64,000 bases of DNA from Paraburkholderia piptadeniae (GTDB lineage: Bacteria; Pseudomonadota; Gammaproteobacteria; Burkholderiales; Burkholderiaceae), in contig NZ_CYGY02000035.1 in the NCBI RefSeq assembly GCF_900007165.1, forward strand, positions 1 through 64,000, given 5' to 3'. A model generated the notes under the pieces. That model worked only from the letters and a program-made list of their open reading frames with translations, was not told where the DNA came from and ran no database searches. Below, one piece after another: positions 8,417 through 16,626 of the stretch. Each line of letters starts with the position of its first letter. Position 1 is the stretch's first letter. The position numbers and the translations under genes were made by a program.

Positions 8417-8542
8417 GCCATTCGCTTGCTGTCGCGCTTCGGTGACTTCAGCTTTTCGCTGTATTCGATCCGCCTGCCTGTATTCGTACTGCTTTCGTCG
8501 CGGATGTATCGTTCGCGCCGACGCGATGACACATGTGCGTGA
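8417..8542 (+). pseudogene. possible remnant of an acyltransferase-3 (OafA-like) gene
   Basis: This reading frame contains AIRLLSRFGDFSFSLYSIRL followed by PVFVLLSS, closely similar to the conserved near-C-terminal helix of membrane acyltransferase-3 proteins (pattern FGxFSYSLYxIHxPV). The frame ends at 8542, and upstream sequence in the same frame (from 8255) has no resemblance to the ten-helix body of the family. A short isolated motif in a gene-poor AT-rich stretch is best read as decay of an older gene. Chance resemblance remains possible. Confidence 0.35.
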
Positions 8543-8737
8543 ACGTGGAACGCGCGCAACAAAACAGGCGGAGTTGGATTCAACTTGATGAGCCAGGCAT
8601 GAAACACCATCGCGCAGACGGATTTTCTGTTTTGAGCCGCATATTTTCCGCTGCGCGAGGCGCTCGTAGCCGCTTCGACGAGCCGTCGTTTTTGTCTTCT
8701 GCGACGCACTCGCAATGTACGGGCGAAGGATGCGCGT

Positions 8738-9034
8738 TCAACGAACGGGCGTTGACGCGTGCTCGCCGACGACGGTCGTCCAGGGCCTCACGCGCCATTG
8801 CGTGACGAGCCCATTGAGCACGTACGGGTCCGCTTTGGCGAACGCTTCAGGCACTTCGGACGAATCGGCTTCGAACAGCAGCACGGCGGTATCGACGGGA
8901 TCGGCCAGCGCGCCCGCCAGCAGCAACTGGCCGCGCTCGGCGGCCGCCCACGCGAGCTTCAGATGCGCGCCACGAAATTCGGCACGGCGATCGAGATAAT
9001 CGGATGACACATCGTAGATCAACAGATAGTGCAT
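8738..9034 (-). CDS. YciI-family protein
   Basis: A 98-residue ferredoxin-like alpha/beta protein of the YciI family. The start MHYLLIYDVSSDYLDRR is typical, followed by the conserved histidine in FRGAHLKLAW and the acidic GALADPVDTAVLLFEA strand, then ADPYVLNGLVTQWRVRPW. The frame is open upstream to 9196, but the ATG at 9034 has an AGGAG ribosome binding site at the right distance. YciI proteins are small dimers with a putative His-Asp site; a physiological role is unknown for most. Confidence 0.88.
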   Translation of the reverse strand: MHYLLIYDVSSDYLDRRAEFRGAHLKLAWAAAERGQLLLAGALADPVDTAVLLFEADSSEVPEAFAKADPYVLNGLVTQWRVRPWTTVVGEHASTPVR

Positions 9035-9276
9035 AGTGAAAACTCCTGGATGGTTACGACTAAAGCATAGCGATACCGACTGTTCGAACGAGCGACCCTG
9101 GGGAAACACCTGTGCATTCCGAACGGCGTCCCGGTCAACCGTTTGCCCTGTCCGTTCGTTCTGACAGGCACCATGCGAAGCAATGGTGACGGCCAATCAC
9201 AGCGAAGGCGACCTGCCCGGCTCGAAGCCCGTCTCACGACAATCAACAACATCCACAACCCGTGATGGAGTGTCCC

Positions 9277-9570
9277 ATGAAGATGCAAGCCATTATCACC
9301 GCCCTCGCCCTGACGGGCCTGCTCGCGTCGCCCGCATTCGCCGCGAACAGCCAGCAAACGAAGATGGCCGATTGCAACAAGCAGGCCGGCGACAAGAAAG
9401 GCGACGAGCGCAAGGCGTTCATGAAGAGCTGCCTGGCGGCCACGCCGGCGGCTGCTTCCACGCCGATGTCGCAACAGGACAAGATGAAGATGTGCAACAC
9501 GCAAGCCGGCGACAAGAAAGGCGACGATCGCAAGGCATTCATGAAGACCTGCCTGAGCAACAAGGGCTAA
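9277..9570 (+). CDS. psiF: PsiF-repeat periplasmic protein
   Basis: A small secreted protein of 97 residues with two PsiF repeats. The signal peptide ends in SPAFAA. Each repeat has the form KMxxCNxQAGDKKGDxRKAFMKxCL (first about 33-57, second about 74-97), with two cysteines per repeat that could form a disulfide. PsiF was named for phosphate-starvation induction in E. coli; its molecular role is unknown. The ATG at 9277 follows GGAG at 9267-9270. An intrinsic terminator follows at 9652-9687. Confidence 0.9.
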   Translation: MKMQAIITALALTGLLASPAFAANSQQTKMADCNKQAGDKKGDERKAFMKSCLAATPAAASTPMSQQDKMKMCNTQAGDKKGDDRKAFMKTCLSNKG

Positions 9571-9921
9571 ACGAGGTTCGGTTCGAACCGCTGTCTCGTG
9601 GCTGCTTTCGTCCATTGCGCGGGGAAAGCAGAATCGAACAGCAGAAGGCGAAAACGGCGTCCGTTGTGTGGGCGCCGTTTTTTTTTTGCACCTGGGCCGT
9701 ACCCGTTGCCGGTGTCGCGCGTCACGTCACATCACGTGCTGGCGATCCCCTCGCCTTGCGATGCCGCGCGCATATCGGCGCTGCCCAGTGCATCGCGCCC
9801 TGCACTTTGCGGGCCATTTTCTTCTATGATGGCTGCACAGACGGCCCACCCCCACCTAAAACAAGTCCCACGGGCCGCCAGCTTGTCGTTGATGCCCCTC
9901 GCGCATCGCACGGAGGCAAGG
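9571..9921. other. gap between psiF and the next membrane protein gene
   Basis: Apart from the psiF terminator at 9652-9687, I see only the ribosome binding site GGAGG at 9912-9916 for the following gene. No promoter or further coding sequence is convincing. Confidence 0.4.
9652..9687 (+). terminator. rho-independent terminator after psiF
   Basis: An 8-bp perfect stem (AAACGGCG with CGCCGTTT) closes a 13-base loop and runs into a T tract. It ends the psiF transcript. Confidence 0.85.
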
Positions 9922-10368
9922 ATGGTTGGGAGACACAAGAATCGCTGGCTGCGTCGCTGGCTGGTGGTGATCGTATTCTGGGCGGTGCCCGTGGCGATCG
10001 TCGCCGTGCGAGAGATTCAGGAGGAGATGGCCTATAACCGGGTCGACCTGAACAACGCGCTCACGACGTGGCAGCTCACCGACGCGCAACGCGCCGCCGG
10101 CGCCGCTGCGCGCTGTCGCGGCATGCCCGACGATGCGCGCGCGGCCGGCTGTCCCGCCGACGTGCTCGCGGCCAATGCGCCGCGTCAGCAGGATGCGCTC
10201 AACGAATACGAGGTCCGCAAGAGCACGCTCGCCAGCTATCTGTGGCATGCGTTCGTCGGCTATTGGGTCGTGCCGGCCGCAACGATCTTCGCGATCGGCG
10301 TCGTCATCGGGATGGTGCGGCGCGCGCTGCGGAGGCCGCCCGTGAACAAGAGCCCGGCGAATCATTAG
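9922..10368 (+). CDS. hypothetical two-helix inner-membrane protein
   Basis: A 148-residue protein with a basic N terminus (MVGRHKNRWLRRW), one helix at about 14-30 (LVVIVFWAVPVAIVAV), a soluble loop of about 80 residues with two cysteines (RCRGMP, AGCPADV), a second helix at about 113-132 (VVPAATIFAIGVVIGMV) and a basic tail. Both ends are predicted cytoplasmic with a periplasmic loop. The start at 9922 is set by GGAGG at 9912-9916. I do not recognise a family and give no function. Confidence 0.7.
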   Translation: MVGRHKNRWLRRWLVVIVFWAVPVAIVAVREIQEEMAYNRVDLNNALTTWQLTDAQRAAGAAARCRGMPDDARAAGCPADVLAANAPRQQDALNEYEVRKSTLASYLWHAFVGYWVVPAATIFAIGVVIGMVRRALRRPPVNKSPANH

Positions 10369-10811
10369 CGCACTGACTTTCGCGTGCTTCACGCGCTCGC
10401 CCGCCATTGATGACAAAACCGGCGTGATGGCGATGCGGCGCGCTTGTGGATCGCGGCGCGACAGACGCGGATGCGGCATTCCCGCAACACTTTCCATTAG
10501 CTTTCGAGCGATTTTTTCGCGGTGCAAAAACCGGTAAATACGACCTGCTCTCCATGGCACGGCGAGCGCGGAAAAGCGAGCCAATCGTATGACGTCGCGC
10601 GATCGTTCGACGCTGCCGGGACACGGTTGCGACACATGTCCACCGACCGGCCAGAATTACCCAACGATTCGCCGGTCATCCCGGGGGCGCCCGTCGCACA
10701 AGGGTTTGCGCGGTGTTCGCAAGACCCTTGCTTTCTTGTGCGTGTGATATAACTAAACAGGCAACCCGCGTGAACTGAGGCTGCACCCCGGAACCACGAT
10801 GGAGAAAAACG
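10369..10811. other. long leader region before the SYLF lipoprotein gene
   Basis: No gene is supported in these 443 bases. A likely promoter for the downstream lipoprotein gene is listed at 10728-10753. The rest shows no repeat or RNA fold that I can name. Confidence 0.4.
10728..10753 (+). promoter_or_regulatory. extended -10 promoter for the SYLF lipoprotein
   Basis: TGATATAAC (10745-10753) is an extended -10 element (TGn before TATAAC). A TTGCTT at 10728-10733 is only 14 bases upstream, too close for a regular -35, which fits dependence on the extended element. The expected start of transcription is about 55 bases before the start codon at 10812. Confidence 0.45.
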
Positions 10812-11399
10812 ATGCAAAGACGAAACTTCATTCTGAAGAGTACCGCCGCGCTCGCTTTCGGAAGTCTTGCACTGGCCGGCTGCACCACCACCAAGAGCAG
10901 CGGGGAATCTGCCGCTACCGACATGTCCAAACGCCAGTCGATCGACGCCAGCGTCGACGGCACGATGTCGCGCCTGTACACCTCGGTTAGCGGATCGCGC
11001 GAGCTGGTCTCGAAGGCACGTGGCGTCCTCGTGTTCCCGTCCGTGCTGCAGGTCGGCTTCGTGGTCGGCGGACAGTACGGTGAAGGCGCGCTGCGCGTCG
11101 GTGGCCACTCCGTCGGGTACTACAGCACGATCTCCGGCTCGTTCGGCCTGACGGCGGGCGCGCAGTCGAAGGCGATCATCTTCCTCTTCATGACGCAGGA
11201 CGCACTCGACAAATTCCGCAATTCGGATGGCTGGTCGGCGGGCGCGGATGCATCGGTCGCGCTCGTCAAGGTCGGCGCGAACGGCGCTGTCGACACGACG
11301 ACGGCCACCGCACCCGTCCAGGCGTTCGTGCTGACGAATGCCGGCCTGATGGCCGACGTGTCGCTGAACGGCACGAAGGTATCGCGGCTGAAGATCTGA
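10812..11399 (+). CDS. SYLF (Ysc84-like) domain lipoprotein, BPSL1445 type
   Basis: A 195-residue lipoprotein. The signal sequence ends in the lipobox LALAGC, so the mature protein is lipid-anchored at C24. The SYLF/Ysc84 domain fills about 45-195, with SRELVSKARGVLVFPSVLQV, GFVVGGQYGEGALRV, GYYSTISGSFGLTAGAQSKA and the C-terminal KVSRLKI. In eukaryotes this fold binds phosphoinositides; in bacteria its role is not known. Burkholderia species carry this as a conserved surface-associated lipoprotein. It is monocistronic, with its own promoter and a strong terminator at 11560-11594. Confidence 0.92.
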   Translation: MQRRNFILKSTAALAFGSLALAGCTTTKSSGESAATDMSKRQSIDASVDGTMSRLYTSVSGSRELVSKARGVLVFPSVLQVGFVVGGQYGEGALRVGGHSVGYYSTISGSFGLTAGAQSKAIIFLFMTQDALDKFRNSDGWSAGADASVALVKVGANGAVDTTTATAPVQAFVLTNAGLMADVSLNGTKVSRLKI

Positions 11400-11559
11400 C
11401 CGTCTGACGCCGGCGCGGCCCGCTTTCCTCCGTGCATCGGGGCCGGGCCGCTCTTGCGCATGACGACGGGACGCGGACGCAAGTCCGCAAGGCAGTCGGT
11501 GTTCCGGCAGGCTGTCGATCAACCGTGCGGCGTCGCCGACCGTCTACGGCGAATATGAC

Positions 11560-11594
11560 AAAGGGCGATGCAGCTACTCACTGCATCGCCCTTT
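11560..11594. terminator. bidirectional terminator between convergent genes
   Basis: A perfect 14-bp stem (11560-11573 with 11581-11594) with a 7-base loop. It sits between the lipoprotein gene (plus) and the glycosyltransferase gene (minus) and can serve both; T-rich sequence follows on the plus strand. Confidence 0.85.
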
Positions 11595-11657
11595 CTTTAT
11601 GCGCGCCTCTTAACCGCGATCCTTTGCGTCCGCCGGCGTGGACTGTGCGGGCACGCG

Positions 11658-12728
11658 TCAGGTGCTCGACGACGCGTCGATCACCTTGAAGCGCGAGCGC
11701 TTCTGCGCGCGGATCACGGATTGATACGCCTCGATGTACTGCCGCGCCATCCGGTGCGACGTGAAGCGTTCTTCGAAGTGCTCGCGCACCAGCGAGCGTG
11801 GCAGCTTGTGCAGACGATTGATCGCGGCCACCGCGCCGATTTCATCTTCGACGATGAAGCCCGATATGCCGTCGTCTACGACTTCGGGCACCGCGCCGCG
11901 ATTGAACGCGATGACGGGCGTGCCGCACGCCATCGCCTCGATCATGACGAGCCCGAACGGCTCGGGCCAGTCGATCGGAAACAGCAGCGCATGCGCGCCC
12001 GACAGGAATTCGGCCTTCTGATCATCGGCGATCTCGCCGATGTATTCGACATACGGCAGATCGAGCAGCGGCTTGATGTCGCGTTCGAAGTACTCGCGGT
12101 CGGCGGCGTCCACCTTCGCGGCGATGCGGATCGGCAGCCCACAGCGGCCCGCAATGCGGATGGCCGTATCGACGCGCTTTTCAGGCGAAATGCGCCCGAG
12201 GAACGCGAGGTACTTCTGCTCGACGGGCTGCGGCACGTACAGCTTCTCGGGCAGCCCGTGATAGACGGTGGAAAGCCATTTGGCCTGCGGCAGCGGATGA
12301 CGCTGCGCGTTCGAGATCGAGATGACGGGTGCCGTGTTGAACGTATCGAACACCGGCTGCTGCTCGGGCAGATCGAGACGTCCGTGCAGCGTCGTGACGA
12401 ACGGCGTGTCCTGGCGCTTGAATACCGAAAAAGAGTAGTAGTCCATGTGGAAATGGAGCACGTCGAAATCTTCGGCCTGACGGCGCACGAGTTCCATCAA
12501 CAGCATGTGCGGCGCGATGCGGTCGCGAATGCCGGGATCGAGCCGCAGCGCACGCGGCCACACCGCTTCGAGCTTCGCGCTCGTGACGGAGTCGCCGCTT
12601 GCAAAAAGCGTCACGTCGTGCCCGAGGTCGACGAGCGCCTCGGTGATATACGACACGACCCGTTCGGTGCCGCCATACAGTTTCGGCGGCACTGATTCGG
12701 TCAAAGGGGCGATCTGCGCAATTCTCAT
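11658..12728 (-). CDS. family 4 glycosyltransferase
   Basis: A retaining GT-B glycosyltransferase of 356 residues, cytosolic. The N-terminal Rossmann domain begins MRIAQIAPLTESVPPKLYGG with GGTERVVSYITEALVDLGHDV; the middle has FLGRISPEKRVDTAIRIA; the donor-site motif EPFGLVMIEAMACGTPVIAF holds the E-x7-E pair. Donor and acceptor are not readable; no polysaccharide cluster surrounds it. Related genes are common in rhizobia and Burkholderia near trehalose genes, and here otsA lies 1.6 kb upstream on the same strand. The start at 12728 follows a GGAGAC ribosome binding site. Confidence 0.88.
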   Translation of the reverse strand: MRIAQIAPLTESVPPKLYGGTERVVSYITEALVDLGHDVTLFASGDSVTSAKLEAVWPRALRLDPGIRDRIAPHMLLMELVRRQAEDFDVLHFHMDYYSFSVFKRQDTPFVTTLHGRLDLPEQQPVFDTFNTAPVISISNAQRHPLPQAKWLSTVYHGLPEKLYVPQPVEQKYLAFLGRISPEKRVDTAIRIAGRCGLPIRIAAKVDAADREYFERDIKPLLDLPYVEYIGEIADDQKAEFLSGAHALLFPIDWPEPFGLVMIEAMACGTPVIAFNRGAVPEVVDDGISGFIVEDEIGAVAAINRLHKLPRSLVREHFEERFTSHRMARQYIEAYQSVIRAQKRSRFKVIDASSST

Positions 12729-13120
12729 GTGTGTCTCCAGGCGGGCTACGATGCGGCCCGACGCGGCGAGTCGGTGGCGAACGAGTATGCCAGCAGGCAG
12801 ACGGCCGATCAAACGCGATGCGACGGTTCGATGCACTCTCGCGTGTCGATGCGCCGCCCGGCTCGGGTCAAACGCCGGTCAACCCGGACAACCCCTAAGC
12901 GCCACGATTGCTTCGCGCAGCAAAGGGTGCGCTTCGCCGCTTCACCTGGCACGTCTCGTTTCCATGTACGGATTATTGCCTACCGATTCGCGAAAGGCCC
13001 TGGGGTATTTCAATTGCATGTCGCTGTTACAGTCGGGAAACACTCGATTACGGTGCCCGATTACGACGCCCGATTCTTCGCGCATCGCGCACGTTGCCTG
13101 GCCCTTCGCGGTACATAGCG
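12729..13120. other. intergenic region upstream of the glycosyltransferase
   Basis: Nearly 400 bases without a supported gene, RNA or clear promoter. It should contain the glycosyltransferase promoter, but I cannot mark one with confidence. Confidence 0.4.
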
Positions 13121-14278
13121 TTATCGCGCAGGCCACTTCCACGCGGGCAGATCGCGCGAATCCGCATCGACGATGCGCGTCGCGCCCAACTGCTTGTCGA
13201 GCACGACCGACTCGCTGCCCTCCTCGCGCTCCAACGCCGAAATCAGCCGCGCCGCATGCGACACGACGATCACCTGCGAGCGCAGCGAAGCTCGCGCGAT
13301 GAGACGGCCCAGCGCGGGCAGCAGATCGGGATGCAGGCTCGTCTCCGGTTCGTTCAGCACGAGCAGCGCGGGCGGACGCGGCGTCAGCAGCGCGGCGACC
13401 AGCAGCAGATAGCGCAGCGTGCCGTCCGACAGCTCGGCGCCCTTCAACGCGCGCAGCAGGCCTTGCTGCTGCATCGTCACTTCGAAGCGCCCTTCGACGT
13501 TCGTGATCGCCACGCGCGAGCCGGGAAACGCATCGTCGATCGCGGTGTCGAGTGCATTCGCATCGCCGATCTCGCGTATCGTCTCAGCGGCGAGATCCGC
13601 GCCGTCGTCGCCGAGCACGGGCGTATGCGTGCCGATTTGCGGCAGGCGAACGGGCGACTCGGCATCCGTTCTGAAGTGATCGTAGAAGCGCCAGGAGCGG
13701 ATCTGTTCACGTACCGCGATCATCTCCGGCGCGCTTCGCGGGTCGGAGAACTCCGTCATCATGCTGTCGAAACTCGCGACAGGATGCGGAATAGTTTGCC
13801 ATTCGCCGTCGTCGCCGCGTGCGCGGATCGCTGCGCCGTGCCGGTCCACCAGCAGCGCCGACGGACGCAGCACCGGCCCGCTCCAGATGCACTCGCGCTT
13901 GATGACGGGATCGAGTCCAAATTGCGTCTCGCCTGGAACAGGCAGACCGAGGTCGATCGCATAACCGAATTCGTCGCCGGCAAAGCCCAGTCTGAGATTC
14001 ACGGGCTCCGCGCGGCGCGTGCCCTGCACGGGCGTCTCGCCGGCGAGCATCGCACGGGAAAAACGCTCGGGACCGGCCCAGAGCGTCGACTGCAAACCGC
14101 CTTCCCGCGCGAGCGACGGAATGACGCCGCCGCGCGCGGTCGCGGCCAGCAGGCGCAGCGCGCGGTACACGCTCGACTTGCCGCTGCCATTGGGTCCCGT
14201 GACGATGTTCAGCCGCCCGAGCGGCACGATCAGATCGCGAAGCGACCGGTAGTTGGCGATCGCAAGCGTGCTCAGCAT
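13121..14278 (-). CDS. stand-alone AAA family ATPase (RecF/OLD-like)
   Basis: A 385-residue ABC/SMC-type ATPase. Walker A is GPNGSGKSS (28-36) after LAIANYRSLRDLIVPLGRLN, the family start. The signature-like ELSDGTLRYLLLVAALL, Walker B LLVLNEPETSLHP and the VIVVSHAARLI switch follow in the C-terminal third. No TOPRIM nuclease domain is fused and no partner nuclease gene is next to it, so it differs from OLD nucleases and known defence pairs such as Gabija. It follows otsA by 76 bases on the same strand. DNA repair, plasmid or phage defence are possible but unsupported. Confidence 0.85.
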   Translation of the reverse strand: MLSTLAIANYRSLRDLIVPLGRLNIVTGPNGSGKSSVYRALRLLAATARGGVIPSLAREGGLQSTLWAGPERFSRAMLAGETPVQGTRRAEPVNLRLGFAGDEFGYAIDLGLPVPGETQFGLDPVIKRECIWSGPVLRPSALLVDRHGAAIRARGDDGEWQTIPHPVASFDSMMTEFSDPRSAPEMIAVREQIRSWRFYDHFRTDAESPVRLPQIGTHTPVLGDDGADLAAETIREIGDANALDTAIDDAFPGSRVAITNVEGRFEVTMQQQGLLRALKGAELSDGTLRYLLLVAALLTPRPPALLVLNEPETSLHPDLLPALGRLIARASLRSQVIVVSHAARLISALEREEGSESVVLDKQLGATRIVDADSRDLPAWKWPAR

Positions 14279-14354
14279 CCGCGCTCCGAACGGCGGGCGT
14301 TTCGTTCAAAACGATCGAGATTGATCCGGATAGCGAATGAATGCCGGCGATGCA

Positions 14355-15788
14355 TCACTTATCCTTCGCCTCCCGCGCCGACGACCAGCTCTCGGGAAAC
14401 GCAGCGGGCGCCGGCACGTTGCGCAGATCGCGTAGGAACGAGTCGCGCCACACGCCGAGATCGTTCTTGCGCAATGCTTCCATGTCCATTTCGTGGCGCT
14501 GCTGGCGCTCCGCGAGCGGCATCGCGAGCGCCTGCTGCAACGCCTCGCACATGCCGATCGAATCGTGCGGATTCACGATCAGCGCGCCCTTCAGTTCCGC
14601 CGCTGCGCCCGCGAACATCGAGAGCACCAGCACGCCCGGATCGTCCGGATTCTGCGCGGCCACGTACTCTTTCGCGACGAGGTTCATCCCGTCATGCAGC
14701 GGCGTGACGAAGCCGACCTGCGATTCGCGGAACAGCGACATCAGTTTCCAGCGGTCGTATTGCTGGTTCAGATAACGAATGGGCGTGTAGTCGAGGCCTG
14801 AGTATTTTCCGTTGATACGCCCTGCTTCATATTCGAGTTGCTGACGAATGTCCTGGTATGTCGTCACGTCGGAGCGCGTCGGCGGCGCGATCTGGACGAG
14901 CGAGACATTGCCGCGCCACTCGGGCGAGCGCTCCAGTAACGCTTCGAATGCGCGGAATCGCTCGACGAGCCCTTTCGAATAATCGAGCCGATCCACGCTC
15001 ATGATCAGCTTGCGCCCTTCGAGGCTCTGCTTCAGGTCGAGCACATGCTGACGGCTCTCGTACCGCTTCGCCTGCTCGGCGATCTCATCGGGGAACACGC
15101 CGATCCGGTACACACCCGTGCGCAGCTTGCGGCCGAACGCTTCCACCTGCCCATCGTCCGATACGGTGCCGCGCGCATGCCGGCACAGATAGTCGTGAAA
15201 TGCAAGCTCGTCGTTTTGGGTCTGAAAGCCCAACAGGTCGTAGCAGCACAGCGACTTGACCAGTTCTTCGTGCGGCGGGATGTTGAGCAGAATCTGCGGC
15301 GACGGAAACGGAATATGCAGGAAGAATCCGATGCGGTTCGACACGCCTTCGGATCGCAGCGCTTCGGCGAATGGAATCAGGTGATAGTCGTGGACCCAGA
15401 TGATGTCGTCGGGCTGGAGCAGCTTGATCAGCTTGTGCGCGAGCCACGCGTTGACGCGCCGGTAGCCCGCGTACTCGTCGCGCTCGTAGCGCGCGAGGTC
15501 GTTGCGGTAGTGGAAGACGGGCCACAGCGTCGCATTCGAAAAGCCGCGATAGTACTGGTCGTAGTCCTTGCGCGTGAGCCCTGTGGTGGCGAACGTCACG
15601 CTGCCGTCCACTTCAAGTGTCGGCCCGGCTTCGGCGACCGTTTCGCTGACGACGTCGCCGCTCCATCCGAACCACACGCCGCCCGTGTCCTTCAGGGCGC
15701 CGAATACGCCGACGGCCAGCCCGCCCGCGGAGCCCTTGGTTTCCGTCGGCGTTGCCACGCGATTCGACACGACGATCAGTCGGCCCAT
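14355..15788 (-). CDS. otsA: alpha,alpha-trehalose-phosphate synthase
   Basis: Joins UDP-glucose (from GalU) and glucose-6-phosphate to trehalose-6-phosphate, an osmo- and stress protectant route. The 477 residues match the OtsA length. The substrate loop KGSAGGLAVG lies at 18-27, GVWFGWSG at 37-44, WVHDYHLIPF at 131-140 and HIPFPSPQIL at 158-167; SVDRLDYSKGLVERF and DGMNLVAKEY follow in the C-terminal domain. The ribosome binding site is GGAGGG. The phosphatase gene otsB is not next to it and not found in this window, so it must be elsewhere if the pathway is complete. Confidence 0.95.
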   Translation of the reverse strand: MGRLIVVSNRVATPTETKGSAGGLAVGVFGALKDTGGVWFGWSGDVVSETVAEAGPTLEVDGSVTFATTGLTRKDYDQYYRGFSNATLWPVFHYRNDLARYERDEYAGYRRVNAWLAHKLIKLLQPDDIIWVHDYHLIPFAEALRSEGVSNRIGFFLHIPFPSPQILLNIPPHEELVKSLCCYDLLGFQTQNDELAFHDYLCRHARGTVSDDGQVEAFGRKLRTGVYRIGVFPDEIAEQAKRYESRQHVLDLKQSLEGRKLIMSVDRLDYSKGLVERFRAFEALLERSPEWRGNVSLVQIAPPTRSDVTTYQDIRQQLEYEAGRINGKYSGLDYTPIRYLNQQYDRWKLMSLFRESQVGFVTPLHDGMNLVAKEYVAAQNPDDPGVLVLSMFAGAAAELKGALIVNPHDSIGMCEALQQALAMPLAERQQRHEMDMEALRKNDLGVWRDSFLRDLRNVPAPAAFPESWSSAREAKDK

Positions 15789-16158
15789 GTCGTTGTCCCT
15801 CCACTTTCGTTGAGGCGGCCGGTCGTCGTGGCCGGCGCGCGTTGTTCAGTGTTGGTTCGACCGTGGTCGCACTGGATCAGTTGCACATTTGTGCACATCC
15901 GGAAGGCATAGGCAAAAAGACCGGCCGCATAGGCGCCGTCCCCAGATGCGCGAGAAATCGACGAAGAAAGAAGCATGAGGCGCGCGCCAGCAACGAAAGC
16001 GCGGCGGCAAAGCACTCGCAAATGACGCGGGGACGAAGAACGACACGCGAACGAAGCACACGCGCGCCGCAAGCGCAAAAACGCGCGCCGTGCATGCAAC
16101 ACGGCGCGCGTCGGAATGCGGCGCGGACGGACGCAGCGGGCACGACGCCCGCCGCCTG
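15789..16158. other. otsA upstream region with a terminator
   Basis: Contains the terminator for the Rap1a/Tai gene (16077-16111) and, between it and otsA, about 290 bases with no recognisable gene. The otsA promoter should lie here but is not evident. Confidence 0.4.
16077..16111 (-). terminator. terminator of the Rap1a/Tai-family gene
   Basis: A perfect 12-bp stem (16081-16092 with 16100-16111) and 7-base loop, followed on the minus strand by a T run opposite 16077-16080. Confidence 0.8.
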
Positions 16159-16515
16159 TCAGCTACCCGACTTGCAGGGGAACGCCTTGCCGAGCCCGAG
16201 CGAGACGGCCGTGCTCGCGTTGTAGCCCGCGACGTTCGGATTGTCGGCGATGTACTTGCGCACGGCGTCCGTCAGTTGCTGCGAGCGCGCGTCCGGCGGC
16301 AGGCAGAAGTACTGGCCGACGCGCGGGCCCGTGGTCCCGCCGATCGCATCGATCGTGTTGAAGACGCCGTCCGCGGCCCCTTCGATGTACGCCGCGCACG
16401 CGCTACGGGATGCAACGTCCGTCTTCGTGCACAGCTTGTTGAGGTCGCCCCCCGTGAACGCGGCAGCCGTCAACGGCACGGCGAGCGCGCTGGCGCAAAT
16501 CAAAACCCGCAGCAT
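16159..16515 (-). CDS. Rap1a/Tai-family secreted protein
   Basis: A 118-residue exported protein. A signal peptide (about 1-19, ending LTAAA) precedes the Rap1a/Tai domain: GGDLNKLC, then ACAAYIEGAADGVFNTIDA, YFCLPPDARSQQLTDAVRKY and a C-terminal FPCKSG. The paired cysteines fit two disulfides. The family is named for periplasmic immunity proteins that block type VI secretion amidase effectors (Rap1a in Serratia, Tai4), but it also has many members with no effector nearby. No amidase or type VI gene is visible here, so immunity is only one option. The start at 16515 follows GAGGAAGG. Confidence 0.82.
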   Translation of the reverse strand: MLRVLICASALAVPLTAAAFTGGDLNKLCTKTDVASRSACAAYIEGAADGVFNTIDAIGGTTGPRVGQYFCLPPDARSQQLTDAVRKYIADNPNVAGYNASTAVSLGLGKAFPCKSGS

Positions 16516-16626
16516 GTTTTTTCCTTCCTCGTATGAGCCCGGCAACGTGGACGGTGCCCGGCTGTCTTTGCCGCCCAACCGACGCGTGGCTGCAATTCGG
16601 GCGCCTGGTGACTCGCGCCGAAGCCG

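Larger units (their letters stand above)
7667..8737. other. gene-poor AT-rich interval of about 1 kb
   Basis: From about 7740 to 8250 the base composition is visibly richer in A and T than the flanks. On the minus strand TATAAT is found at 7819-7824, about 150 bases before galU, without a good -35 element; it may be the galU promoter. The interval also holds a candidate small membrane peptide (7962-8066) and a fragment that reads like the end of an acyltransferase-3 gene (8417-8542), both listed separately. The longer open frames here, for example 8266-8715 on the minus strand, have no family resemblance and I do not call them. Confidence 0.5.

Noticed and set aside
8266..8715. Minus-strand frame of about 150 codons in the AT-rich interval
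   Set aside because: Composition is arginine- and serine-rich without motifs, and the acyltransferase-like fragment in the opposite strand explains part of it better.
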